Assembly (NCBI GenBank): GCA_028386065.3
Contig: JAKUCV010006825.1
Location: forward strand, 3,873 to 67,872
From: Turnera subulata
Taxonomy: Eukaryota > Streptophyta > Magnoliopsida > Malpighiales > Passifloraceae
DNA: 64,000 bases
Direction: 5' to 3'
The notes beneath the pieces were generated by a model. The model did no database searches, had not been told where the DNA came from, and worked only from the letters and a program-made list of their open reading frames with translations. Position 1 is the stretch's first letter; every line of letters begins with the position of its first letter. A program made the translations under genes and the position numbers. Positions 23,220-33,786 of this stretch are shown here, in pieces.

Positions 23220-23687
23220 TTAATTGTTTGGCTTGTGTTCAGCTTCTTCCAGTGGAGGATGTCCTGGATAATGGCCATAAGGAGGCAAAGGCTTGTGGTA
23301 TGGTGGCTTGTAGATTGGAGGCTTGTAAATTGGGGGCTTGTAAATTGGTGGTTTGTGAATTGGGGGCTTGTAAACGGGGGGCTTGTAAATTGGTGGCTTG
23401 TAAATGGGTGGCTTATAAATTGGGGGCTTGTAAATTGGTGGCTTGTAAATGGGAGGCTTATAGATTGGGGGCTTGTAAATAGGTGGATATTTGTGGTGGA
23501 GTGGTTCTACTTTTGGATGTTCATAAATGGGGGGTTTGTATTTTGGGAATGGTTTGTGCACCTTAGGATGCTTGAAATAATACCACTTCTGTTCATCCTC
23601 GGATACTTTGTTGCCTTCATCAGCAAAAGAGGGAGTGGCTAGTAGCACCACCCCAAGGAGAAGAAGTAGCAGGGAACAAACTTTCAT
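23220..23687 (-). CDS. Proline-rich cell-wall protein (PRP2), 155 aa
   Basis: The start [20 protein letters not shown] encodes a signal peptide cleaved after SFA. The region [20 protein letters not shown] is shared with PRP3. It is followed by about a dozen near-perfect PPIYK pentapeptide repeats (23290-23500). The C-terminus [20 protein letters not shown] resembles PRP1 [13 protein letters not shown]. It is a secreted, tyrosine cross-linkable wall protein of the PRP class. Intact, with a TATA box at 23741-23748. A short out-of-frame upstream ATG (23712-23714, TCATGACAAAA) is shared with PRP1. Copia-A lies 387 bp upstream of the ATG, so only a short native promoter remains. Confidence 0.9.
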   Translation of the reverse strand: MKVCSLLLLLLGVVLLATPSFADEGNKVSEDEQKWYYFKHPKVHKPFPKYKPPIYEHPKVEPLHHKYPPIYKPPIYKPPIYKPPIYKPPIYKPPIYKPPIYKPPVYKPPIHKPPIYKPPIYKPPIYKPPYHKPLPPYGHYPGHPPLEEAEHKPNN

Positions 23688-23740
23688 TTCTAATTAGGCT
23701 TTGTAATTTTGTCATGACAATACGTGAAGTAAGTGTTCCC

Positions 23741-23960
23741 ATTTTATACTAGTCTCCAGTATTTTCCCTGGGTCCGTGTGTCACATTCTTGTGCTGTATC
23801 TGATGCTTGTCAAAAATAAATGTTGCAATTTCTGGTTAGACATGTGTAAATGCGATAGGTGGATTTGGGTCCCAATGAGTTGAAAAAATTCTGGATTAGG
23901 GCTAGGCAAGGGTCTAACGTGGTGGAAAGGGAGACATATATGTTGTTCAATGATCTTTTG
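23741..23960 (-). promoter_or_regulatory. PRP2 core promoter and conserved upstream block
   Basis: TATA box TATAAAAT (23741-23748). The block at 23835-23975 aligns with those upstream of PRP1 and PRP3 (ggttagacatg, tttgggtcccaatgagttg, caatgatcttttgc). The homology ends shortly before the Copia-A insertion at 24069. Confidence 0.6.
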
Positions 23961-24073
23961 CTTTCCCGGCTATCTGATTCACTCTAGTATTTTAATTGCA
24001 GTAGTTGCAGTTTTGCTTTCAAACTTGCCCCAAGGGGGAAAAACTAAACGTACGCACTAGCAGATTTGAATAG

Positions 24074-24248
24074 TATTGTGAAATTGGGTAATTAACACTG
24101 AAATTTCTTGTTAATAAAGAGGAGGAGGAGAAGAAAGATGAGCCATAAAACACTCATTTTTATTACTATTATTGTTCTCTGTATATGACATGCATTTTAT
24201 AGACATGTTAGGTGGCTCACAGGACATTCACATGTTTAATTTATAACA
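24074..24248 (-). repeat. Copia-A 3' LTR (175 bp)
   Basis: Minus-strand TGTTATAAATTAAACATGTG to CACAATA. It pairs with 33433-33611. Visible differences include a short AT indel near 24195 (present as 'tataaaatatac' in the other LTR), a gaggag-run length change and a few substitutions. Confidence 0.88.
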
Positions 24249-26734
24249 CTCTCCCTTGAATGTCATTGTGTATAGGGTAGAATATGCTTCGGGAGAACTG
24301 CCTCATTAAAAACCTAACCAAGAAAAACCCAGTGGGATAAAAACTTGGTGAAGGAAAAAAGAGTGCAGTGCGTATTCTACTCCCCCTCATTTTGGTTTTT
24401 CTTGATTTCTTGATGTCGTTGCATCCTTGTCAACTTCTGGTGATTTGTGCTTTGTCCGATCACTTTTGATATATCATTACTTTAATTGGACAATTTGGGC
24501 AGCATTATCTTCATAATTTGCAGTTGGAGCATCTTCCATTGTCCTCTTGCTTTTGTGGTCCCGATGATATAGCAATTTCATGTGCAAAAACGTAGCAGAT
24601 GTCCGTCTGTGCTTTCTATGGATCAAATAAAGGATCTGCATCTGCAAAACCAACTATATTCTCTTCGGGTTTATAGGGTTAACATAATACCATATCTGTT
24701 ATACCCCGAAGATAAGAGCAAAGTTATATTTTGCCAATAGGCTTAAGTCAAAAGCTTCAGGTTTTATGTTATTAGTAATATAGATTTTCACTTAGATAGG
24801 GTACTTCAGGACCAATCTAATAGTACGGCATTTGGAAACTGCTTCAGGAGTTCCAATAATATTTAAATCACAAAAATAATGGAAATTCACATATAGATAT
24901 GAACAAACAACATAAGCAACAATAAATTCATGCGAATACTCATTTATACAATACATATCCAAATTGGCTCGAACCATGTAAAGATCAAATTTTCTTAATT
25001 TTATATATTCCCGGGAATTAGTTGCTTCAAGCAACTTGAATCCTTCAGGGATTCTCATGCATATGTCATGACTTATGGATCCGTAAAAAATAGGTTGTAA
25101 TTGCATTCATTAGATGAATTTCTAATTCTTTTTCATATAATGCCAGACTTATCAAAAATAATTACATCCACCACAGGGGAGTATATCTCCTCACAATTAA
25201 TACCAGGTCATTTGGGTAGAACCTTGTGCGATGAGCCGTGCTTTGTATTTCTCTATTATAATTTTCTTTTCGCACATATACCCATTTTTAATCGAATGAT
25301 TCTACACTATCTAGACTACAGGTCCAGAAAATTTCTCGCTTCACAAGCGAGTCTAACACATCCTTAATTACGTTTCACTTATTTGGCCAATTATTCTGCG
25401 CCTACATTCACCAGTAGATGTAGGTTCATGATCCTCATTTTATTTAGCGCTATATTATAAACAAAACAAGTATTCCGTCGATGGTTATTTCTCGTCGGTT
25501 CCCTTTTATTCCTGACACTGTAATTGAGATCTCACCATACATATTTATTTCAGGTACCTGAGTTATTTCTAGAACTTTATCAATTGTGTCAAAAAACCTC
25601 TTCTGGAGGATTTTTCTCTACTTGAGGACTTTTAATTTGAACCTCTACTGGAGGTCTTATTTTCTCACTGGGGCCATCTTTATTTCTTTACTCCTTTTTT
25701 TTAATCGAGAATTTTTCTTTGGAACAGAGCATATTCTACGCTTCTGGCGTACTTTGGATTCATTTGCATATTTTAATTATTCTCTAGGAACATTATTTCG
25801 AGCAGGAGCTTTCGCAACTGGTATGGTCACATTTTTCAAATAAATATGTCTGGCAATTGACTTATCAAATTTTGCAAATGAATCATCTTTCGAACTTCAG
25901 GTTCACACTAATTCGTTTGAGGATCAAAAATAGATATTGAATAACATTTTAATTATATCTTGATCCAGCTGCTTATTTCCTCCCCCTGATGTTGGGTAAA
26001 CACTTTAAGCAAATATGTCTCTAATATCAAATTAATGGTTTCAACTACTTTGTAACTGATGGAGATTTTTATACCCAACATCTATTCCCTGCCTTCTTTA
26101 AAGGACCGATTTTACTATGCTGTGGTGGAGCATTAAATATTGTACAACCAATGGTCCGAAGGTGGAAGATACTAGGTTCGTGACCATGAACCAATGGGGA
26201 GATCTTATGATCTTATGATATCTTATTGGCTTGATGCACATTTGCTGCATGTAAAATACCATATTCTCAAACAGTAATATCTCTTTAGTAATGGTCCTGT
26301 AGTCAATTGGAAATGTTCGCCCAGATCGATTTGGGTTTATTTCCAACAATATACATTATCCATTGAAGATTATATACCAGCATTATCAAGACATATAGTC
26401 TTAGAAGATAATTAGGGGTGTGTACCCGCAATTGGCTTAATCATAATAAGCGTGCAACATGCCAACTTGCGTCTAATAAGTACACAATATACCTTCTAGT
26501 CGATGCATCGATTTATAACAATAAAATTACCTAGATGGTTAACACGGCGGATTTATTAGTCCGCGTATATGTCCCTGAATTATTCCCAAACTTGCTGGTG
26601 ATTCTAGGCCAATCTTACCTTAGGAAGGCCATATAATTAATTTTGCAGCAAACAAACACGTAGAAATTCATTGATTGTAAAACTTCTGGTTTTTCAACGA
26701 ATGACCAAATAAATTTCGTGCATTATTATTGACC
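24249..26734 (-). pseudogene. Copia-A pol remnant (integrase/RT)
   Basis: Minus-strand fragments match copia reverse transcriptase order. IPEGFKLLEATNSREYIKL lies at about 25000-25050, followed by YCINEYSHEFIVAYV and DLNIIGTPEAVSKC at about 24830-24850. Near the insertion site HSLKNQ (about 26690) continues the GAG_pre-integrase domain. The frame is saturated with stops and indels, and no catalytic YVDD is intact. Clearly dead. Confidence 0.75.
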
Positions 26735-26739
26735 TGGGA

Positions 26740-29700
26740 TGAAACATCCGTGTCCCAATTTAACAACAAAATACTAAAACTCAAGGTAACGCCCCGGATT
26801 TTCATAATTTGATTTTTCGGAATTTTTGAAATTTTTATTCCAATTTTGCCCTTGAGGAAATTCCGGATTTTTGGGTTAGGAAATAAATTATTTTACCTTA
26901 GTTATATCGGAATTAAGTCGATGGTATGACGGGTTCGGCCTTCGTTGGAGTTTAATCGGGTTTCGGGGTTGAGAATTAAACTTTGAAGTAGTTTCACTGA
27001 AACTACGTCGTTTTGGAGTTTAAAAAAAAAAAAACCAAAACGGGTCAACAGGGCGGGTTGACCGCGCCCAGCCGAACGACGCGTCGTTCGGGCTGGCGGG
27101 TCAAACCCTAAAACCCCTTCCCCTCTTTCTTTTCTTTTCTCTTTTCTTTTTCTCCTTCTCTTCTTCCTCTCTTTCTCTCCCGCCGCCGACCCCGACCTTC
27201 TCCTTCTCTCTCTCCTTCTCTCTCTCCTCCTCTTCCCTTCTTCCTTCTCCTTCTCTCTCTCTTTTCTCTCCCTCTCTTCCCTCTCGCCATCGTCCACTCC
27301 TCAACCTCCTGTTCTCCATGCCCCTCATCTTCCTTTCCTTCAAGTCGCCGCCGCCACCATCGCGGGTTGCAGAGGAGGCCGAGGCGAGGGCGGGTTTGTG
27401 CGAGATCGACGAGGCCACCTGCGTGTGGAGTCCTCGTCTTCTTCGTGAGACGCGCTGGTGGTTGTGCCTCCGAGCGGTGCCGTGGTGAGCTCGAGGCCAG
27501 ACCGGTGCCGGCAGCGAGGAGTTGATTCCGGTAAGCGCCTGCAGCCGCCCTTCCCCTCAAATTAATTTGTTTTCGTTTTTTTTTTGGTGGTGGTGACGAA
27601 TCGGGGTAGTTTTAATGGTTGATTTTCTTTGTTCCTCTTTGTGTTGGTTTCGGGTCTGACTTGGTTGTGCTGGTGGTGGTGTCTGGCCGGGGCTGCGTTC
27701 TGCAGGGGTTGTGGGTTTCGGCAGCAAGTGTGTGTGGGTGTTTTGGAGCTCGGGTGTGCGTGCGTGTGTGTGTGCTTCACGGGCAGTCGGTGTTGTTTTC
27801 CGGGTAAGGATCCATTTGATGTTCTCTTTGTATTTTGTTTTAAGGATCCGTGGGGGTATAGTGTTGTGCTTTGTTTTTGTCGTGATGTGAATATGTTTGG
27901 CGTTGGTTGTGGCAGCTTTAGGTGTTTTTCGGCGAGTTCACCGGAATCCAGCGAAGGCTCAGGAATTTTCCGGCGAGGCTCGGGAATATTCCGGTGAAGG
28001 TTCGGGTTTCGATTTTGGAATTTAACTGTATACTTGATGTATAATTTGTATTATTCATGGCATGTACTTATTATATTCGGATTGGGTTATGTAATATTGA
28101 TAATGTACATAGTAGAAATCGAGAACAGGAATTATGTGGAACATAACCGGGAATTTACCGACACGGGTAGAACCATAGGCCGGGAATCTTTGGCTTGGAT
28201 TGACCTTGGACTTAAGTAACGGGCTTTGAGCCCAATCCTATAATTGGTTAAATAAAGACTTAAGGAAGTGGGCTTTAGGCCTGGAAATTGAATTTGGGCT
28301 TAGATTGGGCTTTAGGCCGGAAACTCGTAAAGGACATAATGAGTGGGTCATAGGCCCGGGAACTACTTATTGGACTTAGTTGGGCGTAGGCCGGTAAACC
28401 TTAGGTCCCGATACTCGGAGTTAGGTGAGATAAACACCATGTCGGACTTAGACCCGGGAATTACATAGTTGGCTAACTAGGGACGGGTTTAACTCAGTTG
28501 AGCATTATAGTTACATGCATGCACGTTTTTATTGTTATTGTTTGTAATTTGTTGTGTGTGCCGGTATTCAGGCACGGGTAATACCTCGGGAGCTGGAGGA
28601 TCTGTTTTGGGAAAAGCTCCACAGAACAATCGTCGTTGAGGTGACTTTATATGTCTTTTTATGTTTGTATGCATGAGCTCGTTGGATTGGCTTGTTTGAG
28701 TTGCATGCTTGTTTGCTAACATGCTGTAATCTGTATTGTGTGCCTAAGTGTACTTTTTGCCTATGAGCTGGATGATTGGATTAGTTATGGATTATAACAT
28801 GTGGTGTGATTCTGGGTGTTTGGTGTGATGTATTGTGGGTCGGAGACCCGGTTATCTGATTGAGATGTTTTATCACACAACCCTGTTAAATCACAATCTC
28901 TTGGCACACATGAACTCATAAATTGTGAATAAAGATAATGTACAGTAGAAGTTAGGCTACTGTATGCTGATGACCGGTTGTTTCGAGCGGGAAGTGATAC
29001 CCCTCGGGTTTGCATGCGGGTTAGCATGTGGTATGCGGATATGCATATGGGTCTGTGATGACCGGTTTCTACCTCCCTCCTTCTACCTCCCCCTTTCTAC
29101 CTCCCTCTTTCTCTCTGTCTCTTCTCTCTCTCTCTATGGATATGTTTGGGCTTCGTGCCTGGTTTATATGGGCTTCGTGTCTGGTTTATTTTTGCTTCGT
29201 GCCTGGTTGTCTCATGAGACGGGACCGAGCTCGACGCACACAGTAGGGGGCCCTGAATAATAAATTATAATAAGAAAACTTAACACACAACAGATGGAGA
29301 ATAATGAACTGTTTGTTTGATTGGCTTGGCATGTTAGTACCGATTGTTGTATGCTTGCATGCTTGTCTTGTTGCTCTTCTTTCCTTTCGGACTTGATCTG
29401 CACACCCTCATAATTAGATATATATTGCTCACTGAGTAGGCGACTCACATAATCGCCAATGTTGTTTTTTCAGACCCATAGATAGCGTGCAGTCTCTTTC
29501 TTCTTTTTCCGGAGTACGGACGTGGACATCCCAGCAGGTAGCTGTGCTTGTTCTCCCGGTTGGATCCATAGAGTCGGCATGCATACTGTTTTGGTTCTCA
29601 TAATTTTATTCCATTTATAACTTCCGCTGCATTGGAAATTTTTATTGAGATGTCACTATTGATTTGGATTATTTTATCGGCGGATTGCCGGGATTTACTA

Positions 29701-29897
29701 TTGGTGATGTATCGGCAGGATGCCGGGTTTGATTTAAGGCTTGCTAAGCCGGTTTGACTATGATTGTTATGACATCTCTTTTTATTGAGAATTTTGGATA
29801 TTGTTAATATTGGATTTCGTGTCCCGGGTTTCAGGGGTATTTTGGTAATTTCTTGTGTTTAAGTATTTTATTGTTAAATTGGGACACGGGTGTTTCA
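26740..29897. mobile_element. 3.16-kb TG..CA element with 47-bp terminal inverted repeats (solo-LTR-like)
   Basis: The left end starts TGAAACATCCGTGTCCCAAT. The right end is its inverted copy (26740-26786 against 29851-29897, few mismatches). The flanking 5-bp duplication TGGGA is at 26735-26739 and 29898-29902. The insertion splits the HDRLGHP domain of Copia-A. TG..CA ends and 5-bp duplications suit an integrase product such as a solo LTR. No gag, pol or transposase is visible. Contents are a GC-rich leader (27050-27530) ending in a gtaagc donor-like site, 'ggcccgg'-type repeated motifs (28210-28440), a C/T-rich stretch (29060-29140) and three 'gcttcgtgcctgg' repeats (29150-29210). Confidence 0.75.
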
Positions 29898-29938
29898 TGG
29901 GATGACCCAACCGGTCATGCTAAACAATAAGTCCATGT

Positions 29939-30210
29939 ACCAACTTCAAGTTGGTGCTAGCTTCAGGCTGCTATTTATGTGCCAGCTTCAGGCTGGATAT
30001 AATAACTTAGGAAAATAATTTACCAATTTATGGCTGGTGCATAGAAGGTATAAATCACATATCTATCTGCCAACTTCTAGTTGGTCTCAGCTTCGGGCTG
30101 TGCAAACTGTGTATTTAAACACTTAAAATTGCTAGCTTCAGGCTAGTGCATTCCAGCTTCTGGCTGGATATGGTAAGTTTCAATTACTTAATTGCTAGCT
30201 TCAGGCTGCA
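29939..30210 (-). repeat. Array of mini-hairpins with UUCNN loops (plus-strand view)
   Basis: At least seven inverted repeats of stem 5-6 and loop 5 occur in 270 bp. They are ACCAAC-TTCAA-GTTGGT (29939-29955), CCAGC-TTCAG-GCTGG (29982-29996), CCAAC-TTCTA-GTTGG (30070-30084), CAGC-TTCGG-GCTG (30088-30100), CTAGC-TTCAG-GCTAG (30132-30146), CCAGC-TTCTG-GCTGG (30153-30167) and an imperfect one at about 30193-30210. Stems differ between units while pairing is kept. On the element's coding (minus) strand the loops read NNGAA. No protein domain explains the segment. Confidence 0.75.
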
Positions 30211-30518
30211 ATATATGTGTCAATATTAGGCTTATTTCTGCCACTCATGTCGGAAAAGATCAGAATTATTGGACAATAATTAAAGTAGTGGCAAACTTTT
30301 CCAAAAGCAAAACCTCAAAGATTGAAAAGCTTTGGAGTTTACTGACAAATAATACAATGTTTTAATTACCGAAAAATCTTCTGGATCTTTTCGGAGACAG
30401 AAAAAGGGTCCACATTTGAAAAACTGACACCTAGCTGTCTAAACTCAGACTATAAGAAAGGGAGGCGGTTGAGACAGAAAGATGCAGAAAATTCAAAAAA
30501 CTCAACAAGACAAGAAAA

Positions 30519-31202
30519 ATGCCTTCCCCAACTACTGTTTTCTTTGTTGAGGGTGCCTCTCTAGGAAGAAGGAATAGGTTAGCTTATAGCATGGTGAATG
30601 AGCAGCAAGAGGAATTACCGAATGATCTGGCGAGAATTCCTCGTTTAGTGTTTGTTGATGAACTTTATTCATCTAGGTTCTTTGTAACTCCTATAGAAGA
30701 AACATTCTTCCTAGAGGACCAAAGCAATCTAAGGGCTTCCTTTTATGGCTCGGCTAACTCTATTATGTTTTTTATATCTGATAGACTGCAAGAATTTCAG
30801 CTAGAGCCTTCACGTCAAATTTTAAATCAAAACAGTTATTATCAGGTATCCATGATGGCTCGGATCGTCCCAAGGGTGACTGGGTTACCACCTACATGGC
30901 CTAAGGTATGACTTCTACTATGGAATTGCAGGGGTGTAACAAGAAGGTCCCAAGATTTTGTGCGTACCTTAAGAGATCTGAAGAATCAGTACAAGCCCAA
31001 CATGGTACTGATTATTGAGACTTTGTGGCAAGCAGGAGAAAATCATGGTGTAATCCCACTCCGTTTTCCTGCAACGAATCCGTTTGAGATACCTGGAGAA
31101 AACAATATGGGTGACATGTGGTTTTCCTGGAATGACAATGTTAGGGTCAACATCAACAACGAGTCTCAGAGTTTTAGAGTCAATGTTGTACCCAACAGAT
31201 AA
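30519..31202 (+). pseudogene. LINE fragment (start of an ORF2 endonuclease) inside Copia-A
   Basis: A 130-codon frame (30519-30911) of unknown affinity is followed, after one stop, by LLLWNCRGVTRRSQDFVRTL, VLIIETLWQAGE and MGDMWFSWND. This is the N-terminal signature of LINE endonucleases. The frame stops at 31202 before the catalytic core and RT. No poly(A) or clear target duplication was found, so the mode of arrival is unknown. It is in opposite orientation to Copia-A. Confidence 0.6.
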
Positions 31203-31426
31203 ATAACTATTAATACTCATGTATGAGAACCTCTTTGAATGTTCTCCAGTTATGGATCTATTTATGCAATAATAATATGCATATTTGCCCTTAGCTTTGC
31301 CATTATTATCTCATTCATGGCCACATGGCACAAATAATTATACTGTCTCATTCGCTTCAGGGAATAGAGCAGAGTCAATTCAACGGGATCCATAATAATA
31401 TCTTTTATTACTGTAAGTAGTTTCTG

Positions 31427-31977
31427 TACTCTTCAAGAGTATTTGCTCTTCCAGATCGTAAATATATGATCTTCTAGATCATAGTAAAGCATGCGTTCTT
31501 CAGGAACATATTCAAACTTATGCTCTTCTGGTGCATATAAATCTTTTTCTCATTTGGAGATTGTACATGTTATGTAAAATAGTTGACATCCATATATATA
31601 ACTCTCCTCCTTGGATGTCAATTTGCATTGTCTCCAGGACAAATGCCAGAGCCATTATTCTACAAACGATTATAATAACAGTAGAGTAAACATAATAAAA
31701 TAAAATATAACAAATAATAATTAAATAGAACATAAAATAAAAGCATTCAATAAAAATGGCTTGCACCTTCAGCGTAAGCAAGAACAATATCCATCTTCTG
31801 GTGGTCGTATAATATCCATCTTTTGATGGTCGTATAATATCCATCTTCTGGTGGTCATATCTTTCTTCAATTTTCCTCAAAGATCTGCGGGATCTTTTGG
31901 CAGTAAGACATCCAGTCTTTGCTTTATTTTCTCCTTTATTGAGTCTTCTAGACTCTTTTATTTAGTCTTCCAGACTA
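31427..31977 (-). repeat. Second cluster of mini-hairpins
   Basis: The same geometry as 29939-30210. Units are TACTC-TTCAA-GAGTA (31427-31441), ATGATC-TTCTA-GATCAT (31466-31482), GTTC-TTCAG-GAAC (31495-31507), AGATC-TGCGG-GATCT (31881-31895), AAGAC-ATCCA-GTCTT (31905-31919), GAGTC-TTCTA-GACTC (31941-31955) and TAGTC-TTCCA-GACTA (31963-31977). There is also a 10-bp inverted pair TTGACATCCA (31583-31592) with TGGATGTCAA (31612-31621). Three tandem 25-bp units around 31790-31860 each contain CCATC-TTNTG-RTGG. Confidence 0.75.
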
Positions 31978-32024
31978 TTATCATTTAAATTCATTTTCAC
32001 ATTTAATGCCCATAATAAATTTCT

Positions 32025-32440
32025 TCAAGAAATTTTAAGGGCCTCGGACACAAGTTTTGTAATATTAACATAATTCCAAAAAATAAATAAAAGACTGAAA
32101 TAAAATAAACATGGGCCTTTTATAATTACCCCAATTAAAATTAAATAGCTGAAAAATAAAACCAATGGGCCTTGTACTAGCCCAATCATAACATAAATTA
32201 AAGCAAGAAAATAAATATGATGGGCCTTGTCATAGCCCAATAAATAACTAAAAATTAAAGGCAATGGGCCTTTCATGAGCCCAGTTGTAATTTAAATAAA
32301 AACATAAAATATGCTTACTCGATAAAAGGCGACTTAGCCGGCCAACAAATGAAACAAGGCGGCTTTGCCAGCCAACAAATGAAACAAGGCGGCTTAGCCG
32401 GCCATCAAAGAGATAAGGCGGCTTAGCCAGCCAATATTAA
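32025..32440 (-). repeat. Tandem palindromic units (tgggcc..gccca and ggcggcttagcc)
   Basis: Four spaced units of the form TGGGCCTTn(3-8)AGCCCA occur between 32025 and 32285. Four units of ggcggcttagccggcc, about 30 bp apart, follow at 32325-32435, separated by 'aacaaatgaaacaa' spacers. Each unit can fold on itself. This continues the hairpin-rich region toward the element's 5' end. Confidence 0.7.
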
Positions 32441-32639
32441 ATACTAAACAAATAAACAGATGCGGATTGAAAAGATTTAGATTTGATTACCTTACTTATA
32501 AGCGGTTATTATTTCGATATTAATACTTTAGTGATACCCTTTTTTAAAAATATAATTACCAAAAATATTATTCCAATTACATTTTCCAGAATTATATTTA
32601 TTACTATTATCATTATTTGTTTTTTACTTATTATTATTA

Positions 32640-33432
32640 TATATATATATTTTTAATGCAGACTGGGCCAAACTATGCAGCCCATGACCAAGCCCAGGTG
32701 TAAGGACCAGGCCAAGGCTGTAAGCCCAGCTCCACAGCCCAACCCGGGCCCGCTGGTCACCAGCCCAACAGCCACACAGCCTAGGCAGCGTCAGGGTCCA
32801 CCCGACCCAGGGCCATGACCCGGCTGTGGGAAGCGGGTCGAGCAAGCGGGTCATCTTCAACCCCAGGCTCACCTTGCAGCGGCGGTCGGCGCGAGCTCGG
32901 CAAGCGACGGGCGAGACGACGAGGGCGACGAGCATGTCGGCTGTGTAAAAGGCGGCAGGTGATGACGCGGCGGCGGTGGTGCTGGTGGTTGCGGCATCGT
33001 CGGCAGGAGGCGAGGGGAACGGCGAGGCAGCAGCAAATGGTTGTGGGTATGATGGCGGCAGAGAGCGAGCTCGGGCGGCCGACTGTGGCCCTCCTCTCGG
33101 CGGCGCGCGAGAAAGGAGAAGGTGGAGGCAGACCCGATGGGGAGGGGAGGATCCGACGGGTTGCTCGTCGGGTTTTCTCCTCCTGGCGGCGCGTCCGGCG
33201 GCGTCAATGGGCGGAGAAGGCGCAGTTCAATCGGCGACGGCGAGAGGACGAGGATGGTGGCGGCGGTGAGGCGAGCAACGGCCCGGAACGTCTCACGGTG
33301 AACAGTGACCGTGGGAGGAAACAAGGTGATGACCTGTTCATCGTTTTCCTTTTTTTTTCAGTATCTTTCTGCTCCGGTTTCCTTCATGCTCGGTTTCGTT
33401 TTCTCAGTTGGTTAAAGCTCGTGCTGATAACG
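32640..33432 (-). other. Copia-A 5' leader, GC-rich with an open Pro/Arg-rich frame
   Basis: This lies directly inside the 5' LTR in the element's sense. The GC-rich part has a 151-codon frame (33324-32869) starting MFPPTVTVHRETFRAVARL, rich in Pro, Ser and Arg, with no recognised domain. It ends beside a donor-like AAG/gtgagc at about 32872. Its composition is unlike the AT-rich rest of the element, so it may be captured host sequence (inference). Confidence 0.45.
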
Positions 33433-33611
33433 TGTTGTGAAATTGGGTAATTAACACTGAAATTTCTCGGTTAATAAGGAGGAGGAGGAGAAAGATGAGC
33501 CATAAAACACTCATTTTTATTACCATCATTGTTCTCTGTATATAAAATATACATGCATTTTATAGACATGTTAGGTGGCTCACAGGACATTCACATGTTT
33601 AATTTATAACA
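33433..33611 (-). repeat. Copia-A 5' LTR (179 bp)
   Basis: The same family as 24074-24248, ending CACAACA on the minus strand. It is followed by CGTTATCAGCACGAG, where the primer-binding site of this group is expected. Confidence 0.88.
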
Positions 33612-33786
33612 AATAGCAATCACTTCCACCACCTTCTTTCTTTTTTTTTTTTTTTTCCAGAATCACCTACACTTGCTTCAGGACTTGAGAGACCAGAAGA
33701 TATGGTCATATATATGGCCCTGGAGAAGGGTCTTTTTCTTTAATTCTTTTAGTTTACCACTCTCAACTCTGAATCCTTCCATTTTA

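Larger units (their letters stand above)
24074..33611 (-). mobile_element. Copia-A: degenerate Ty1/copia LTR element with nested insertions
   Basis: Two short LTRs are flanked by a 5-bp duplication, AATAG, at 24069-24073 and 33612-33616. The element reads on the minus strand. The 5' LTR is 33433-33611, the leader 33432-32640, a hairpin-rich region replaces gag (32440-29939), and the GAG_pre-integrase motif HDRLGHP is at about 29900-29925. Then come pol remnants (IPEGFK, DLNIIGTPE), a polypurine tract (aaggGAGAGTG, just before 24248) and the 3' LTR 24074-24248. The copia-typical 3' untranslated block 'cccagtgggataaaaacttgg' is at about 24330. Nested inside are a 3.16-kb TG..CA element and a LINE ORF2 fragment. 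Without the 3.16-kb insertion the element is about 6.4 kb. It inserted into the PRP2 upstream region. Confidence 0.88.

Noticed and set aside
23184..23642. Trp/Asn/Gly-rich plus-strand frame (152 codons) and similar frames over PRP1 and PRP3
   Set aside because: The antisense of Lys/Pro/Tyr repeats automatically gives open Trp/Leu/Val repeats. The signal peptide, TATA box and paralogy are all on the minus strand.
25586..25843. 85-codon plus-strand frame rich in Phe/Leu
   Set aside because: Chance frame opposite the degenerate Copia-A pol.
26902..27560. Arg/Glu-rich minus-strand frames (up to 150 codons)
   Set aside because: Low-complexity C/T-rich leader of the element at 26740-29897; several frames are open at once.
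26739..29898. The 3.16-kb element as a DNA transposon with a 3-bp GGG duplication
   Set aside because: Moving the boundary by one base gives TG..CA ends and a perfect 5-bp TGGGA duplication, which fits better.
29900..32440. CRISPR-like array of repeats and spacers
   Set aside because: Repeat stems vary in sequence and spacing, the genome is a plant, and the units lie inside a retrotransposon.
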